From NCBI GenBank assembly GCA_947594085.1, contig CANQEB010000029.1:1-15055 (forward strand): a stretch of DNA of 15,055 nucleotides, read 5' to 3'. How positions within the stretch are numbered: the stretch's first letter is position 1; each line of letters opens with the position of its first letter. The position numbers and the translations under genes are program-made. Below are positions 1 to 6,936 of the stretch, piece after piece. Origin of the DNA: an uncultured Lachnospiraceae bacterium. Its GTDB lineage: Bacteria; Bacillota; Clostridia; Lachnospirales; Lachnospiraceae. The notes under the pieces were generated by a model. That model was not told the origin of the DNA, did not search any database, and saw only the letters and a list, made by a program, of their open reading frames with translations.

Positions 1-75
1 TTGAAACCGCCGTGTACCGAACGGTACGCACGGTGGTGTGAGAGGACGGCGGCTAATCACCGCCTCCTACTCGAT
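1..75 (+). mobile_element. Group II intron, 3' end only (domains V and VI)
   Basis: The first 75 bases fold as the last two domains of a group II self-splicing intron. Domain V is 6-37: a stem pairs 6-14 with 29-37, a two-base bulge C27-G28 follows, then 15-18 pair with 23-26 around loop GAAC. The catalytic-triad position reads C8-G9-C10 opposite G33-U34-G35 with the expected G-U wobble, four pairs below the bulge. Domain VI is 40-72: 40-42 pair with 70-72, 43-46 with 65-68, and 48-52 with 60-64. This leaves a single bulged A at 69, seven bases from a terminal AU, the usual branch-point geometry. The 3' splice site is therefore inferred after base 75. The rest of the intron, including any maturase/reverse transcriptase gene, would lie left of the window. 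The structural fit is seen directly; that the element is complete and active is not known. Confidence 0.85.
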
Positions 76-116
76 CTGCATCTGACGACAGGTATTCAGT
101 TTTATTCGGAGGGAAC

Positions 117-626
117 ATGGAAGATATGTTTCAGGTGGGCGTGATCTCGTCCACACACGGAATTGCAGGTGAGGTGAAGGTCTATCCGACGACCGACGAT
201 CCGAAGCGCTTCAAAAAATTGAAAAGCGTTTTGCTCGACACCGGAAAAGGGATGCAGGAGCTTGAGATTACCGGGGTGAAATTTTTCAAACAGATGGTGA
301 TCCTCAAGTTCCGAGGATATGACAGAATTGAAGACATACAGCCGTACAGAGGCAGGAGCCTTTATGTGACACGTGAAAATGCGGTGCGGCTGGAGAAGAA
401 TGAGTATTTCATAGCCGACTTGATCGGGATGATGGTATATGAGGAAGACGATAGTTGCCTCGGCGAGCTGACGGATGTGCTGCAGACGGGAGCAAATGAT
501 GTATATGTGGTGAAGATGGAGAATGGGAAGGATGTGCTGATTCCGGCGATCCGGCAGTGCATTCTCGATGTGGATGTAGAGGCGGGCCGGATGAAGGTCC
601 ATTTGCTGGAGGGACTGCTTGAATGA
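117..626 (+). CDS. rimM: Ribosome maturation factor RimM
   Basis: RimM binds ribosomal protein S19 and the 30S head and assists late processing of 16S rRNA in the cytoplasm. The 169-residue product has the usual length. An N-terminal RimM barrel carries the family signature [16 protein letters not shown] near residues 7-22 followed by PTTDDPKRF, and a C-terminal PRC-barrel occupies about 96-168 ([10 protein letters not shown], then GANDVYVV and VLIPAI). ATG117 sits four bases after GGAGG at 108-112; a second in-frame ATG at 126 (MFQVGV) has a spacing of 13. I keep 117 because the short N-terminal extension is common in related bacteria. The stop overlaps the trmD start by four bases, so the two are translationally coupled. 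The start lies only 41 bases after the inferred 3' end of a group II intron. Confidence 0.96.
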   Translation: MEDMFQVGVISSTHGIAGEVKVYPTTDDPKRFKKLKSVLLDTGKGMQELEITGVKFFKQMVILKFRGYDRIEDIQPYRGRSLYVTRENAVRLEKNEYFIADLIGMMVYEEDDSCLGELTDVLQTGANDVYVVKMENGKDVLIPAIRQCILDVDVEAGRMKVHLLEGLLE

Positions 627-1426
627 ATTATTACGTGCTGACACTGTTTCCGGAAATGATTGAAAGCGGGATGAACACGAGTATCATTGGCCGGGCCATC
701 GCGGGAGGATATCTGTCGCTTGAGACCGTGAATATACGGGATTACTCCTTGACTGGAAACGGGAGGATCGACGATTATCCCTACGGCGGGGGTGCGGGCA
801 TGGTGATGCAGGCGGAGCCGATTTATCGGGCGTACGAGGATCTTGTGCAGCGGATCGGGAAGAGACCGCGTGTCGTCTACCTCACGCCGCAGGGGCGCGT
901 GTTCGACCAGCATATGGCGGAGGAGTTGGCGCAGGAGGAGGACCTGATCTTTCTGTGTGGACACTATGAGGGTGTTGACGAGCGCGTACTTGAGGAGATC
1001 GTGACGGACCACGTCTCGATCGGGGACTATGTGCTGACTGGCGGCGAGCTTCCGGCGATGGTGATGATGGATTCGATTGCGCGTATGGTGCCGGGTGTGC
1101 TGAGCAACCAGGAGTCCGGGCAATATGAGAGCTTTCAGGATGGACTTTTGGAGTACCCGCAGTACAGCAGGCCGGAGGAATGGCGAGGGAAGCAGGTGCC
1201 GCCCGTGTTATTGTCCGGGCATCATGGGAACGTAGATCGTTGGCGGCGGGATCAATCGCTGCTGCGCACGCTGAAGAACCGCCCGGAGCTGCTTGAGAGG
1301 GCAGAATTGGACAAAAAGGACCGCAGATATCTGCAGAGCCTGTTGGATGAAGAGGGGACACAGCAGGATGCAAACGGGCTGACTGCGGAAGAAGAGAAGT
1401 TTTTGGCAAAACTTCTTGCAATTTGA
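623..1426 (+). CDS. trmD: tRNA (guanine-N1-)-methyltransferase TrmD
   Basis: TrmD methylates G37 at N1 in tRNAs with a G36-G37 sequence, using S-adenosylmethionine, which prevents +1 frameshifting; it is essential in most bacteria. The 267-residue protein shows the SPOUT trefoil-knot SAM pocket: YLTPQGR at 86-92, [11 protein letters not shown] at 111-121 and [13 protein letters not shown] near 133-145. The segment [14 protein letters not shown] around 171-184 contains Asp173, the position of the family's catalytic aspartate. It is slightly longer than the usual 240-250 residues because of an acidic C-terminal tail after about residue 225. It starts at the ATGA overlap with the rimM stop. The -35 element of a probable rplS promoter lies in its last codons. 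Confidence 0.97.
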   Translation: MNYYVLTLFPEMIESGMNTSIIGRAIAGGYLSLETVNIRDYSLTGNGRIDDYPYGGGAGMVMQAEPIYRAYEDLVQRIGKRPRVVYLTPQGRVFDQHMAEELAQEEDLIFLCGHYEGVDERVLEEIVTDHVSIGDYVLTGGELPAMVMMDSIARMVPGVLSNQESGQYESFQDGLLEYPQYSRPEEWRGKQVPPVLLSGHHGNVDRWRRDQSLLRTLKNRPELLERAELDKKDRRYLQSLLDEEGTQQDANGLTAEEEKFLAKLLAI

Positions 1427-1444
1427 GGGAAAGCGTGATAAAAT
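1416..1444 (+). promoter_or_regulatory. Probable sigma-A promoter for rplS
   Basis: TTGCAA at 1416-1421 is separated by exactly 17 bases from TAAAAT at 1439-1444. TG at 1436-1437 gives an extended -10 element. The -35 box lies in the last codons of trmD. Initiation near 1451 would give a leader of about 105 bases before rplS. This is a consensus match by eye, not a mapped start. Confidence 0.5.
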
Positions 1445-1545
1445 AAAACGCGTTGTGAGAAGGAGACGGTCCTCTGCCGCGGAATTTGCGTGACTGTACA
1501 CAGGAAACAGTTATATGGTTCGCGTTAAGAACGTCCGAGAATAGA

Positions 1546-1551
1546 AGGAGG
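1546..1551 (+). promoter_or_regulatory. Ribosome binding site that fixes the rplS start
   Basis: AGGAGG lies six bases before ATG1558. The same frame is open upstream to 1486, but that longer start has no such site and adds 24 residues absent from L19, so this site decides the start. Confidence 0.85.
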
Positions 1552-1557
1552 CACACA

Positions 1558-1905
1558 ATGAACGAGATTATCAAAAACATCGAAGCTGCCCAGCTGAAGG
1601 CAGAGGTGCCGGAGTTCAATGTCGGTGATACCGTCAGAGTCTACGGCAGAATCAAAGAGGGAAACCGTGAGAGAATTCAGGTCTTCGAGGGCATCGTGCT
1701 CAAGAAGCAGGGAGGAAGCGTGAGAGCGACCTTTACGGTCCGCAAGAATTCGAACGGTGTCGGCGTTGAGAAGACATGGCCGCTGCATTCCCCGAACGTC
1801 GAGAAGGTAGAAGTCGTGAGACGCGGTAAGGTAAGACGTGCGAAGCTGACCTACTTGAGAGGACGTGTGGGTAAGAGAGCCAAAGTCAAAGAGCTGGTGA
1901 AATAA
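1558..1905 (+). CDS. rplS: 50S ribosomal protein L19
   Basis: L19 is a structural protein of the large subunit at the 30S-50S interface. The 115-residue product matches the usual length of about 115. It shows the family core [13 protein letters not shown] (residues 23-35), [10 protein letters not shown] (42-51), [20 protein letters not shown] (60-79) and the C-terminal basic stretch [23 protein letters not shown]1558 is chosen over the in-frame upstream start at 1486 because of AGGAGG at 1546-1551 and because the family begins with this short helix. A 131-base gap and a probable promoter separate it from trmD, so its dosage can be uncoupled from rimM-trmD. A terminator follows immediately. 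Confidence 0.97.
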   Translation: MNEIIKNIEAAQLKAEVPEFNVGDTVRVYGRIKEGNRERIQVFEGIVLKKQGGSVRATFTVRKNSNGVGVEKTWPLHSPNVEKVEVVRRGKVRRAKLTYLRGRVGKRAKVKELVK

Positions 1906-1914
1906 TGAATCGGT

Positions 1915-1961
1915 AGGGGCGTTGCAGAATCTGAGGTATTTCTTTTGCAACGCTCCTTTTT
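1915..1961 (+). terminator. Rho-independent terminator after rplS
   Basis: A 12-bp stem pairs 1915-1926 with 1946-1957 (one G-T pair) around a 19-base loop and is followed by a T run to 1961. It closes the ribosomal block. TTGCAA at 1945-1950 with TATAGA at 1967-1972 (16 bases) is a weak possible promoter for the next gene overlapping the 3' arm. Confidence 0.85.
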
Positions 1962-1992
1962 CATCGTATAGAAAGATTCTAAGGAGCAGGAC

Positions 1993-2604
1993 ATGAGAAG
2001 AAAAGCGCGAGGACAGCAGGCTGTGAGCGAGATGGAGCTTGTACAGCCGGTTTCAATTCCACAAAAAAAGAAATCCGTGGTGCGCAATATCCTGCTGTGG
2101 ACATTTGAAATTCTTGTGGTGGTCTTGTTTGCCTACGTGGTTGTGTATTTCTTTGGCCAGTCTCGTACGAACGTTGGCCAGTCGATGGATGTTACACTGT
2201 CCGGAGGCGATACGGTTCTTTTGAATGTGATGGCGTATCAGCTTGGCTCTCCCAAGCGTGGAGATGTGATTTCTTTTAAGCCAAATGGCAGCGCGACTGG
2301 ACATTCAAGCATCAAGCGAGTCATCGGTCTTCCGGGTGAGACCATTCAAATCAAGGACGGAATGATCTACATCAACGGGGCGGTTTACCTCGAAAAGAAA
2401 AATTATCCGGCAATCACGAATCCGGGAATCGCAGCTGATGAGATTAAGCTTGGAGATAAGCAATACTTTGTGCTTGGAGATAACCGAAACAACAGTGAGG
2501 ACAGTAGATTTGGGGATGTGGGCCTTGTGAATTCGGAGTATATCGAAGGCAAGGTCTGGTTTGTGCTTTCGTCACAGAACCACAGGGGATTTCTGAAGAA
2601 TTGA
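1993..2604 (+). CDS. lepB: Type I signal peptidase, paralogue 1 (divergent serine box)
   Basis: This membrane serine protease cleaves N-terminal signal peptides from exported proteins on the outer face of the membrane. The 203-residue product has a basic cytoplasmic start, one transmembrane helix at about 34-54, then the S26 catalytic domain. The nucleophile is Ser64 in GQSMDVTL and the general base is Lys108 in IKRVIGLPGE. The later box GDNRNNSEDSR is intact. The serine box is unusual: GQSM replaces the common G(D/R)SM and no Pro follows at the usual place. AAGGAG at 1981-1986 sits six bases before the ATG. It is the first of three signal peptidase genes within 2.8 kb. The dyad suggests an active enzyme; a different substrate set is inference only. 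Confidence 0.93.
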   Translation: MRRKARGQQAVSEMELVQPVSIPQKKKSVVRNILLWTFEILVVVLFAYVVVYFFGQSRTNVGQSMDVTLSGGDTVLLNVMAYQLGSPKRGDVISFKPNGSATGHSSIKRVIGLPGETIQIKDGMIYINGAVYLEKKNYPAITNPGIAADEIKLGDKQYFVLGDNRNNSEDSRFGDVGLVNSEYIEGKVWFVLSSQNHRGFLKN

Positions 2605-2614
2605 GAGGTAGGAC

Positions 2615-3511
2615 ATGAATTATCAATGGTATCCGGGCCATATGACGAAAGCCAGACGAATGATGCAGGAGGATATCCGACTGATTGATTTGGTGATCGA
2701 GCTTCTCGACGCCAGAGTGCCCTATTCTAGCAGAAATCCGGATATCGACGAGCTTGGGAAAAATAAGGCGCGTCTGGTTCTCTTGAACAAGGCCGATCTT
2801 GCCGACGGACAGCGCAGCCGTATATGGGCAGAATACTTCCGTGGGAAGGGCTGCTTTGTCGCAGAGATCGATTCAAGGAACGGCACGGGCATGAAGCAGA
2901 TCCAGGAGCTGATCCGTGAGGCATGTCGGGAGAAGACGGAGAGGGATCGCAAGCGCGGCATTCTGAATCGTCCGGTGCGCGCGATGGTTGCCGGCATTCC
3001 CAATGTGGGGAAATCTACGTTTATCAATACGTTTGCCGGGAAAGCCTGCGCGAAGACAGGCAACAAGCCTGGCGTGACGAAGGGCAAACAATGGATTCGA
3101 CTGAACAAGGACGTTGAACTCCTGGATACACCGGGAATTCTCTGGCCGAAGTTTGAAGACCAATCCGTAGGACAGAAGCTGGCGGTCATCGGCTCGATCA
3201 AAGACGAGATTCTTCAGGCGGAAGAGTTGGCGCTGTGGATTTTGAATTATATGTGCGCGGAATACCCAGGCAGACTTAAGGAACGCTATGGAATCCAGGA
3301 GAATGGCTCGGATGTTGAGCTATTTGGAGAAATCGCAGGTGCGAGGGGATGTCTTCAGAAGGGTGGACTGCCGGATTATCAGAAAGCGGCAGCCATCGTT
3401 GTGGACGATCTGAGAAGTGGTAAGTTCGGGAGAGTTACGCTTGAGCTTCCGACAGAGGACGAGGGGAAAACAAAAATGCAGGAAGAAAGCGGGGGATTAG
3501 GAAATGAGTGA
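2615..3511 (+). CDS. rbgA: Ribosome biogenesis GTPase RbgA (YlqF)
   Basis: RbgA is a cytoplasmic GTPase needed for late assembly of the 50S subunit in Gram-positive bacteria. The motif order shows the circular permutation typical of the YlqF/YawG family: G4 NKAD at 58-61 comes first, then the P-loop GIPNVGKST at 127-135, G2 in KPGVTKG near 151-157, and G3 DTPG at 171-174. The N-terminus WYPGHMTKA is characteristic. The C-terminal all-helical domain follows to residue 298. It begins ten bases after the first signal peptidase gene and overlaps the second by eight bases, so the cluster is probably co-transcribed. The C-terminal tail (PTEDEGKTKMQEESGG) is acidic and probably disordered. Confidence 0.96.
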   Translation: MNYQWYPGHMTKARRMMQEDIRLIDLVIELLDARVPYSSRNPDIDELGKNKARLVLLNKADLADGQRSRIWAEYFRGKGCFVAEIDSRNGTGMKQIQELIREACREKTERDRKRGILNRPVRAMVAGIPNVGKSTFINTFAGKACAKTGNKPGVTKGKQWIRLNKDVELLDTPGILWPKFEDQSVGQKLAVIGSIKDEILQAEELALWILNYMCAEYPGRLKERYGIQENGSDVELFGEIAGARGCLQKGGLPDYQKAAAIVVDDLRSGKFGRVTLELPTEDEGKTKMQEESGGLGNE

Positions 3512-4088
3512 GAGCAAGAATACCGCGAAGGACGGTGCAGAGGATAAGCTGGACATAAAGAAAGAGATCATGAGCTGGATATTTTATATTTTATTTGTGG
3601 TGGTATTGACCTATCTGATTATTCATTTTGTCGGACAGAGAACAGTGGTGGATGGACGCTCTATGGAGAACACTCTGCACGATGGTGATAATCTGATTGT
3701 TGAGAAGCTTTCTTATCGTTTTGGAGATCCGAAGCGTTTTGATATCATTGTTTTTCCACCCAAGGGTTCTCCAAAAGAGCATTACATCAAGCGAATTATC
3801 GGCCTTCCTGGGGAGACGGTGCAGATCGACGACGATGGAAACATTTTTATCGACGGAGAATTGCTTGAGGAAAACTATGGCAAGGAGACGATTCTGAATC
3901 CTGGTGGAGCGGCCGACCCGATCACCTTGGGTGACGACGAGTATTTTGTGCTCGGAGATAACCGCAACAACAGCCGAGATAGCCGAGACAGAGAGCACGT
4001 CGGGAATATTAAGCGAAAGGACATCACCGGGAGAGCGTGGGTGCGTATCTGGCCGTTGTCGGATATTGGGTTCCTGAAGCACCAGTAA
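3504..4088 (+). CDS. lepB: Type I signal peptidase, paralogue 2
   Basis: The 194-residue product belongs to peptidase family S26. It has a charged cytoplasmic N-terminus, one transmembrane segment at about 22-43, then the catalytic domain facing the cell exterior. Ser53 lies in GRSMENTL, Lys96 in YIKRIIGLPGE, and the conserved box GDNRNNSRDSRD follows. It overlaps the 3' end of rbgA by eight bases, which implies coupled translation; no strong ribosome site is visible (weak purine run ending GGATTAGGA). It resembles the third paralogue much more than the first, including shared DNA wording around the KR(I/V)IGLPGETVQI and GDNRNNSRDSR segments, so these two probably arose by a later tandem duplication (inference). 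Confidence 0.95.
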   Translation: MSESKNTAKDGAEDKLDIKKEIMSWIFYILFVVVLTYLIIHFVGQRTVVDGRSMENTLHDGDNLIVEKLSYRFGDPKRFDIIVFPPKGSPKEHYIKRIIGLPGETVQIDDDGNIFIDGELLEENYGKETILNPGGAADPITLGDDEYFVLGDNRNNSRDSRDREHVGNIKRKDITGRAWVRIWPLSDIGFLKHQ

Positions 4089-4167
4089 CGTGTGAGGAAA
4101 GGCAAAGTACCAGACAGTCAGACCGTTTTGTGAGTATGGCAATTCAATGATATGGTGGTGAAAAAAG

Positions 4168-4716
4168 TTGCGCCGAAAAGATAAGAAAAGAAGCGTGATG
4201 CGAGAATTTGTGCACTGGATTTTCTTCCTGGGGGTGCTTTTTGGCGTTACCTTTCTTATTGTGCACTTTGTCGGGGAACGTACGGTTGTAAGCGGCGATT
4301 CGATGTATCCTTCTCTGGAAGACGGCGACAATCTAATTATCGACAAAATATCCTACCGATTCGTTGATCCCAAGCGGTTTGATGTTATCGTGTTTCCGTT
4401 TCAATACCAGGATGAGACCTATTATATTAAGCGTGTGATCGGCCTTCCAGGTGAGACGGTGCAGATTCAGGACGGAGAAATCTACATTAACGGCAAAATA
4501 TTGAAAGAGTCATACGGCTACGAAGAGATTCGCAATCCGGGGTTTGCCTCTTCCGAGATCACACTGGCAGCGGATGAGTATTTTGTGCTTGGAGATAACC
4601 GCAACAACAGCCGCGACAGCAGAGAGCCGAGTGTCGGCAATATCTCCAGGGAGGACATTATAGGCAGGGCGCTGCTTCGCGTGTGGCCCTTCTCGAGGAT
4701 CGGTCTGGTCGGGTGA
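4168..4716 (+). CDS. lepB: Type I signal peptidase, paralogue 3
   Basis: This 182-residue S26 protease has the most canonical catalytic site of the three: Ser45 in SGDSMYPSLEDGD and Lys88 in YYIKRVIGLPGE, with GDNRNNSRDSRE later. One transmembrane helix spans about 14-34 after a very basic start (RRKDKKR). I chose TTG4168, which has GGTGG at 4154-4158 nine bases upstream; the next in-frame start, ATG4198, would shorten the protein by ten residues and remove the basic stretch that helps fix membrane topology. A gap of 79 bases separates it from paralogue 2 with no clear promoter or terminator, so it is probably in the same transcript. Confidence 0.93.
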   Translation: MRRKDKKRSVMREFVHWIFFLGVLFGVTFLIVHFVGERTVVSGDSMYPSLEDGDNLIIDKISYRFVDPKRFDVIVFPFQYQDETYYIKRVIGLPGETVQIQDGEIYINGKILKESYGYEEIRNPGFASSEITLAADEYFVLGDNRNNSRDSREPSVGNISREDIIGRALLRVWPFSRIGLVG

Positions 4717-4793
4717 TGTAGTTGGCATCGCTGCAGGCGGAAATAAAGGAAATGGCATGGCTGCGGGCGATAATGCAGACAGGGACAGAAAAT

Positions 4794-5549
4794 ATGAAGA
4801 GTATTGCTGAAATAAAAAATGAATTTGCCCAGGCTGGCGACGGAGAGCTCTTTGCATTGTTTGACAAGTATGCGAATGATGAAAGAGCGGGCGTCGCTGG
4901 CCTGATTCTTCAATATCAGAAAAAAATTGAGAAGCTTGAGATGGAGCGCAGACGACTCGACGTGATGCGAAGCTATGAGCGGGAGTACGCGCACTATGGT
5001 CTTGTCTGCGGGATCGACGAAGCCGGGCGCGGGCCGCTTGCGGGACCGGTAGTTGCCGGGGCGGTCATCTTGCCGGAGAATTGCGAGATTCTGTATCTCA
5101 ACGATTCCAAGCAGCTCTCCGAGAAGCGAAGGGAAGCGCTCTTTGATGAGATCAAGGAGAAAGCGGTCGCGTGGGGGATCGGGATGGCTTCGCCGGCGCG
5201 CATCGATGAGATTAATATCTTGCAGGCGACATATGAGGCGATGCGGGAGGCGGTGAGTGCGCTTGACCCTGCGCCGCAGGTTCTTCTCAACGATGCGGTG
5301 CGCATTCCGGGAATCTCTCTGCCTCAGGTGCCGATCATCAAAGGTGATGCAAAGAGCCTGTCGATTGCGGCGGCGAGCGTTTTGGCAAAAGTTACGAGGG
5401 ATCGATTGATGCGTGAGTATGACAAAGTCATGCCGGAGTATGGATTTGCTGCGCATAAGGGCTACGGCTCCGCAATGCACATTGAAGCTTTGAAAAAATA
5501 CGGACCGTCGCCAATCCATAGGAAGACGTTTATCGGCAATTTTGTGTAG
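4794..5549 (+). CDS. rnhB: Ribonuclease HII
   Basis: RNase HII nicks RNA-DNA hybrids, including single ribonucleotides misincorporated in DNA. With the start at ATG4794 the product is 251 residues. An N-terminal helical extension (about 1-65) precedes the catalytic domain, as in other Gram-positive RnhB proteins. Acidic residues are Asp75 and Glu76 in [19 protein letters not shown], Asp167 in LLNDAV and Asp185 in [24 protein letters not shown] is also present. The frame is open upstream to TTG4722 (275 residues) with another ATG at 4752. I prefer 4794 because homologues begin with a similar MKSIxEIK segment and AGGGA lies eight bases before it. It follows signal peptidase 3 closely. Confidence 0.93.
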   Translation: MKSIAEIKNEFAQAGDGELFALFDKYANDERAGVAGLILQYQKKIEKLEMERRRLDVMRSYEREYAHYGLVCGIDEAGRGPLAGPVVAGAVILPENCEILYLNDSKQLSEKRREALFDEIKEKAVAWGIGMASPARIDEINILQATYEAMREAVSALDPAPQVLLNDAVRIPGISLPQVPIIKGDAKSLSIAAASVLAKVTRDRLMREYDKVMPEYGFAAHKGYGSAMHIEALKKYGPSPIHRKTFIGNFV

Positions 5550-5640
5550 TGAAAGAATCACTCTGCAGACGCGTGGAAGCTGATAAAGGATGAGAGCCAT
5601 TTGAAGCAGAGTTGACCGGGAGAGACAAAGGTAGAACAGT

Positions 5641-5988
5641 TTGAACAAGCGTACAATTGGAAGCGATTATGAGCAGAAGGCGGCACAGTATCTGGAGACG
5701 CGCGGATACCAGATTTTGGCAAAAAACTATAGATGCAAGATTGGAGAAATAGATCTGGTTGCACAGGACGGAACGTATCTCGTGTTTGTCGAGGTGAAAT
5801 ATCGTGCAAATGCTCGCGCTGGATGGGGATTAGATTCTGTAAATATAAAAAAGCAACACAGGATTGCACGGGTGGCATCGTGGTATCTGTATGAGAAGCA
5901 TGTCAGGGAGAACCAGCCTTGCCGGTTTGATGTTGTCTCGTTTTTTGGAGAGGAAATCACGCTGATAAAGGATGCATTTCAGGTATAA
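5641..5988 (+). CDS. yraN: UPF0102 nuclease-like protein YraN
   Basis: This 115-residue protein belongs to the UPF0102/YraN family, which has a restriction-endonuclease-like fold and no settled function; a role in DNA processing or repair is inferred from the fold. The PD-(D/E)xK-type core is visible: Asp38 in CKIGEIDLVAQDG, then Glu51 and Lys53 in FVEVKYR. Family segments NKRTIGSDYEQKAAQYLE and RGYQILAKNYRC are at the N-terminus. The only start giving the full domain is TTG5641, with AAAGG at 5627-5631 nine bases upstream; no in-frame ATG is available. The association with rnhB is conserved in many Firmicutes. The 91-base gap after rnhB shows no clear signal. Confidence 0.92.
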   Translation: MNKRTIGSDYEQKAAQYLETRGYQILAKNYRCKIGEIDLVAQDGTYLVFVEVKYRANARAGWGLDSVNIKKQHRIARVASWYLYEKHVRENQPCRFDVVSFFGEEITLIKDAFQV

Positions 5989-6027
5989 AGATAGAATGAA
6001 ACTATAGAACGACTGGGTGATGGCAGT

Positions 6028-6879
6028 ATGAAGCTGGTGCGAAAGACTGGAAAAGGTTTGGTTCAGGAAAATTGGAAAGACGGAGTGCTGTATTTTACAT
6101 TCCCGCAGCTCGGCGCGCAGGCCGGATTTGTTCATGGGTTCAGCAGCCGTATCGGAGGCGTTAGTCAGAATGAGTTTGCCGGGATGAATTTGAGCTTCAG
6201 CAGAGGGGATGATTCGGACTGCGTCAGGGAGAATTACCGCAGGATTGCATCGGCGATCGGTTTTGATGACAGAAAAATCGTCTGCTCGGACCAGACTCAT
6301 ACAAACCATGTCCGGGAGGCCACGAGAGAAGACTGCGGCAAGGGATATCTGCGCCCGCGCGATTACACGGATGTGGACGGACTCGTGACGAACGAGCCAG
6401 GCGTGGTACTTGCGACCTTTTATGCGGATTGTGTGCCGCTATATTTTATAGATCCGGAACATTGCGCAATCGGGCTTTCCCACTCCGGCTGGAAAGGAAC
6501 GGTCAGCGATATCGCCGGCGTCACGGTGCGAATGATGCAGGAGAAATATGGCTCCCGGCCGGAAGCGCTGCTCGCAGCGATTGGGCCCTCGATTTGCCAG
6601 GACTGCTATGAGGTGAGCGAGGATGTGATTGAGCAGGTTCGCGAGAGCTATGCAAAGGAGCTGTGGTCGGAGCTGTTTTACAAAAAAGAAAACGGCAGGT
6701 ACCAGCTGAATCTCTGGGAGGCCTGCCGCCAAAATATGCTGCGCGCCGGATTGTGTCCTGAGCACATCGAAGTTACGGACATCTGTACTTGCTGTAATCC
6801 GGATATTCTCTTTTCTCACCGCGCCTCGCACGGTAAGCGCGGCAACCTCGCCGCGTTCTTAGCGATCTGTGAGTCATAG
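6028..6879 (+). CDS. pgeF: Polyphenol oxidase/laccase-domain purine nucleoside enzyme (PgeF/YfiH family)
   Basis: The 283-residue protein is of the DUF152/multicopper-oxidase-4 family. Members have been shown to act on purine nucleosides (phosphorolysis and deamination), and the E. coli member is linked to peptidoglycan quality control; which activity applies here cannot be read off. The zinc-site residues are seen: His91 in CSDQTHT, Cys135 in ADCVPLYF and His152 in SHSGWKGT. Other family segments are GFSSRIGGVS near 37-46 and AAIGPSICQDCYEV. ATG6028 has GGGTGA at 6015-6020. It is the last gene of the plus-strand run and converges on the prs-type gene with 57 bases between stops. Confidence 0.94.
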   Translation: MKLVRKTGKGLVQENWKDGVLYFTFPQLGAQAGFVHGFSSRIGGVSQNEFAGMNLSFSRGDDSDCVRENYRRIASAIGFDDRKIVCSDQTHTNHVREATREDCGKGYLRPRDYTDVDGLVTNEPGVVLATFYADCVPLYFIDPEHCAIGLSHSGWKGTVSDIAGVTVRMMQEKYGSRPEALLAAIGPSICQDCYEVSEDVIEQVRESYAKELWSELFYKKENGRYQLNLWEACRQNMLRAGLCPEHIEVTDICTCCNPDILFSHRASHGKRGNLAAFLAICES

Positions 6880-6936
6880 GCATGCGGTAAGCAGATTGAT
6901 GAACAAAAATGCCAGCCCACTGTTCGTCGCGGATTT

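Noticed and set aside
102..644. Long minus-strand ORF opposite rimM
   Set aside because: It is antisense to a clear RimM protein, has no ribosome site and its composition (His/Leu/Ile rich) reflects the complementary codons.
4518..5648. 376-codon minus-strand ORF opposite signal peptidase 3 and rnhB
   Set aside because: Both plus-strand genes have intact catalytic motifs; the antisense frame shows no recognisable domain.
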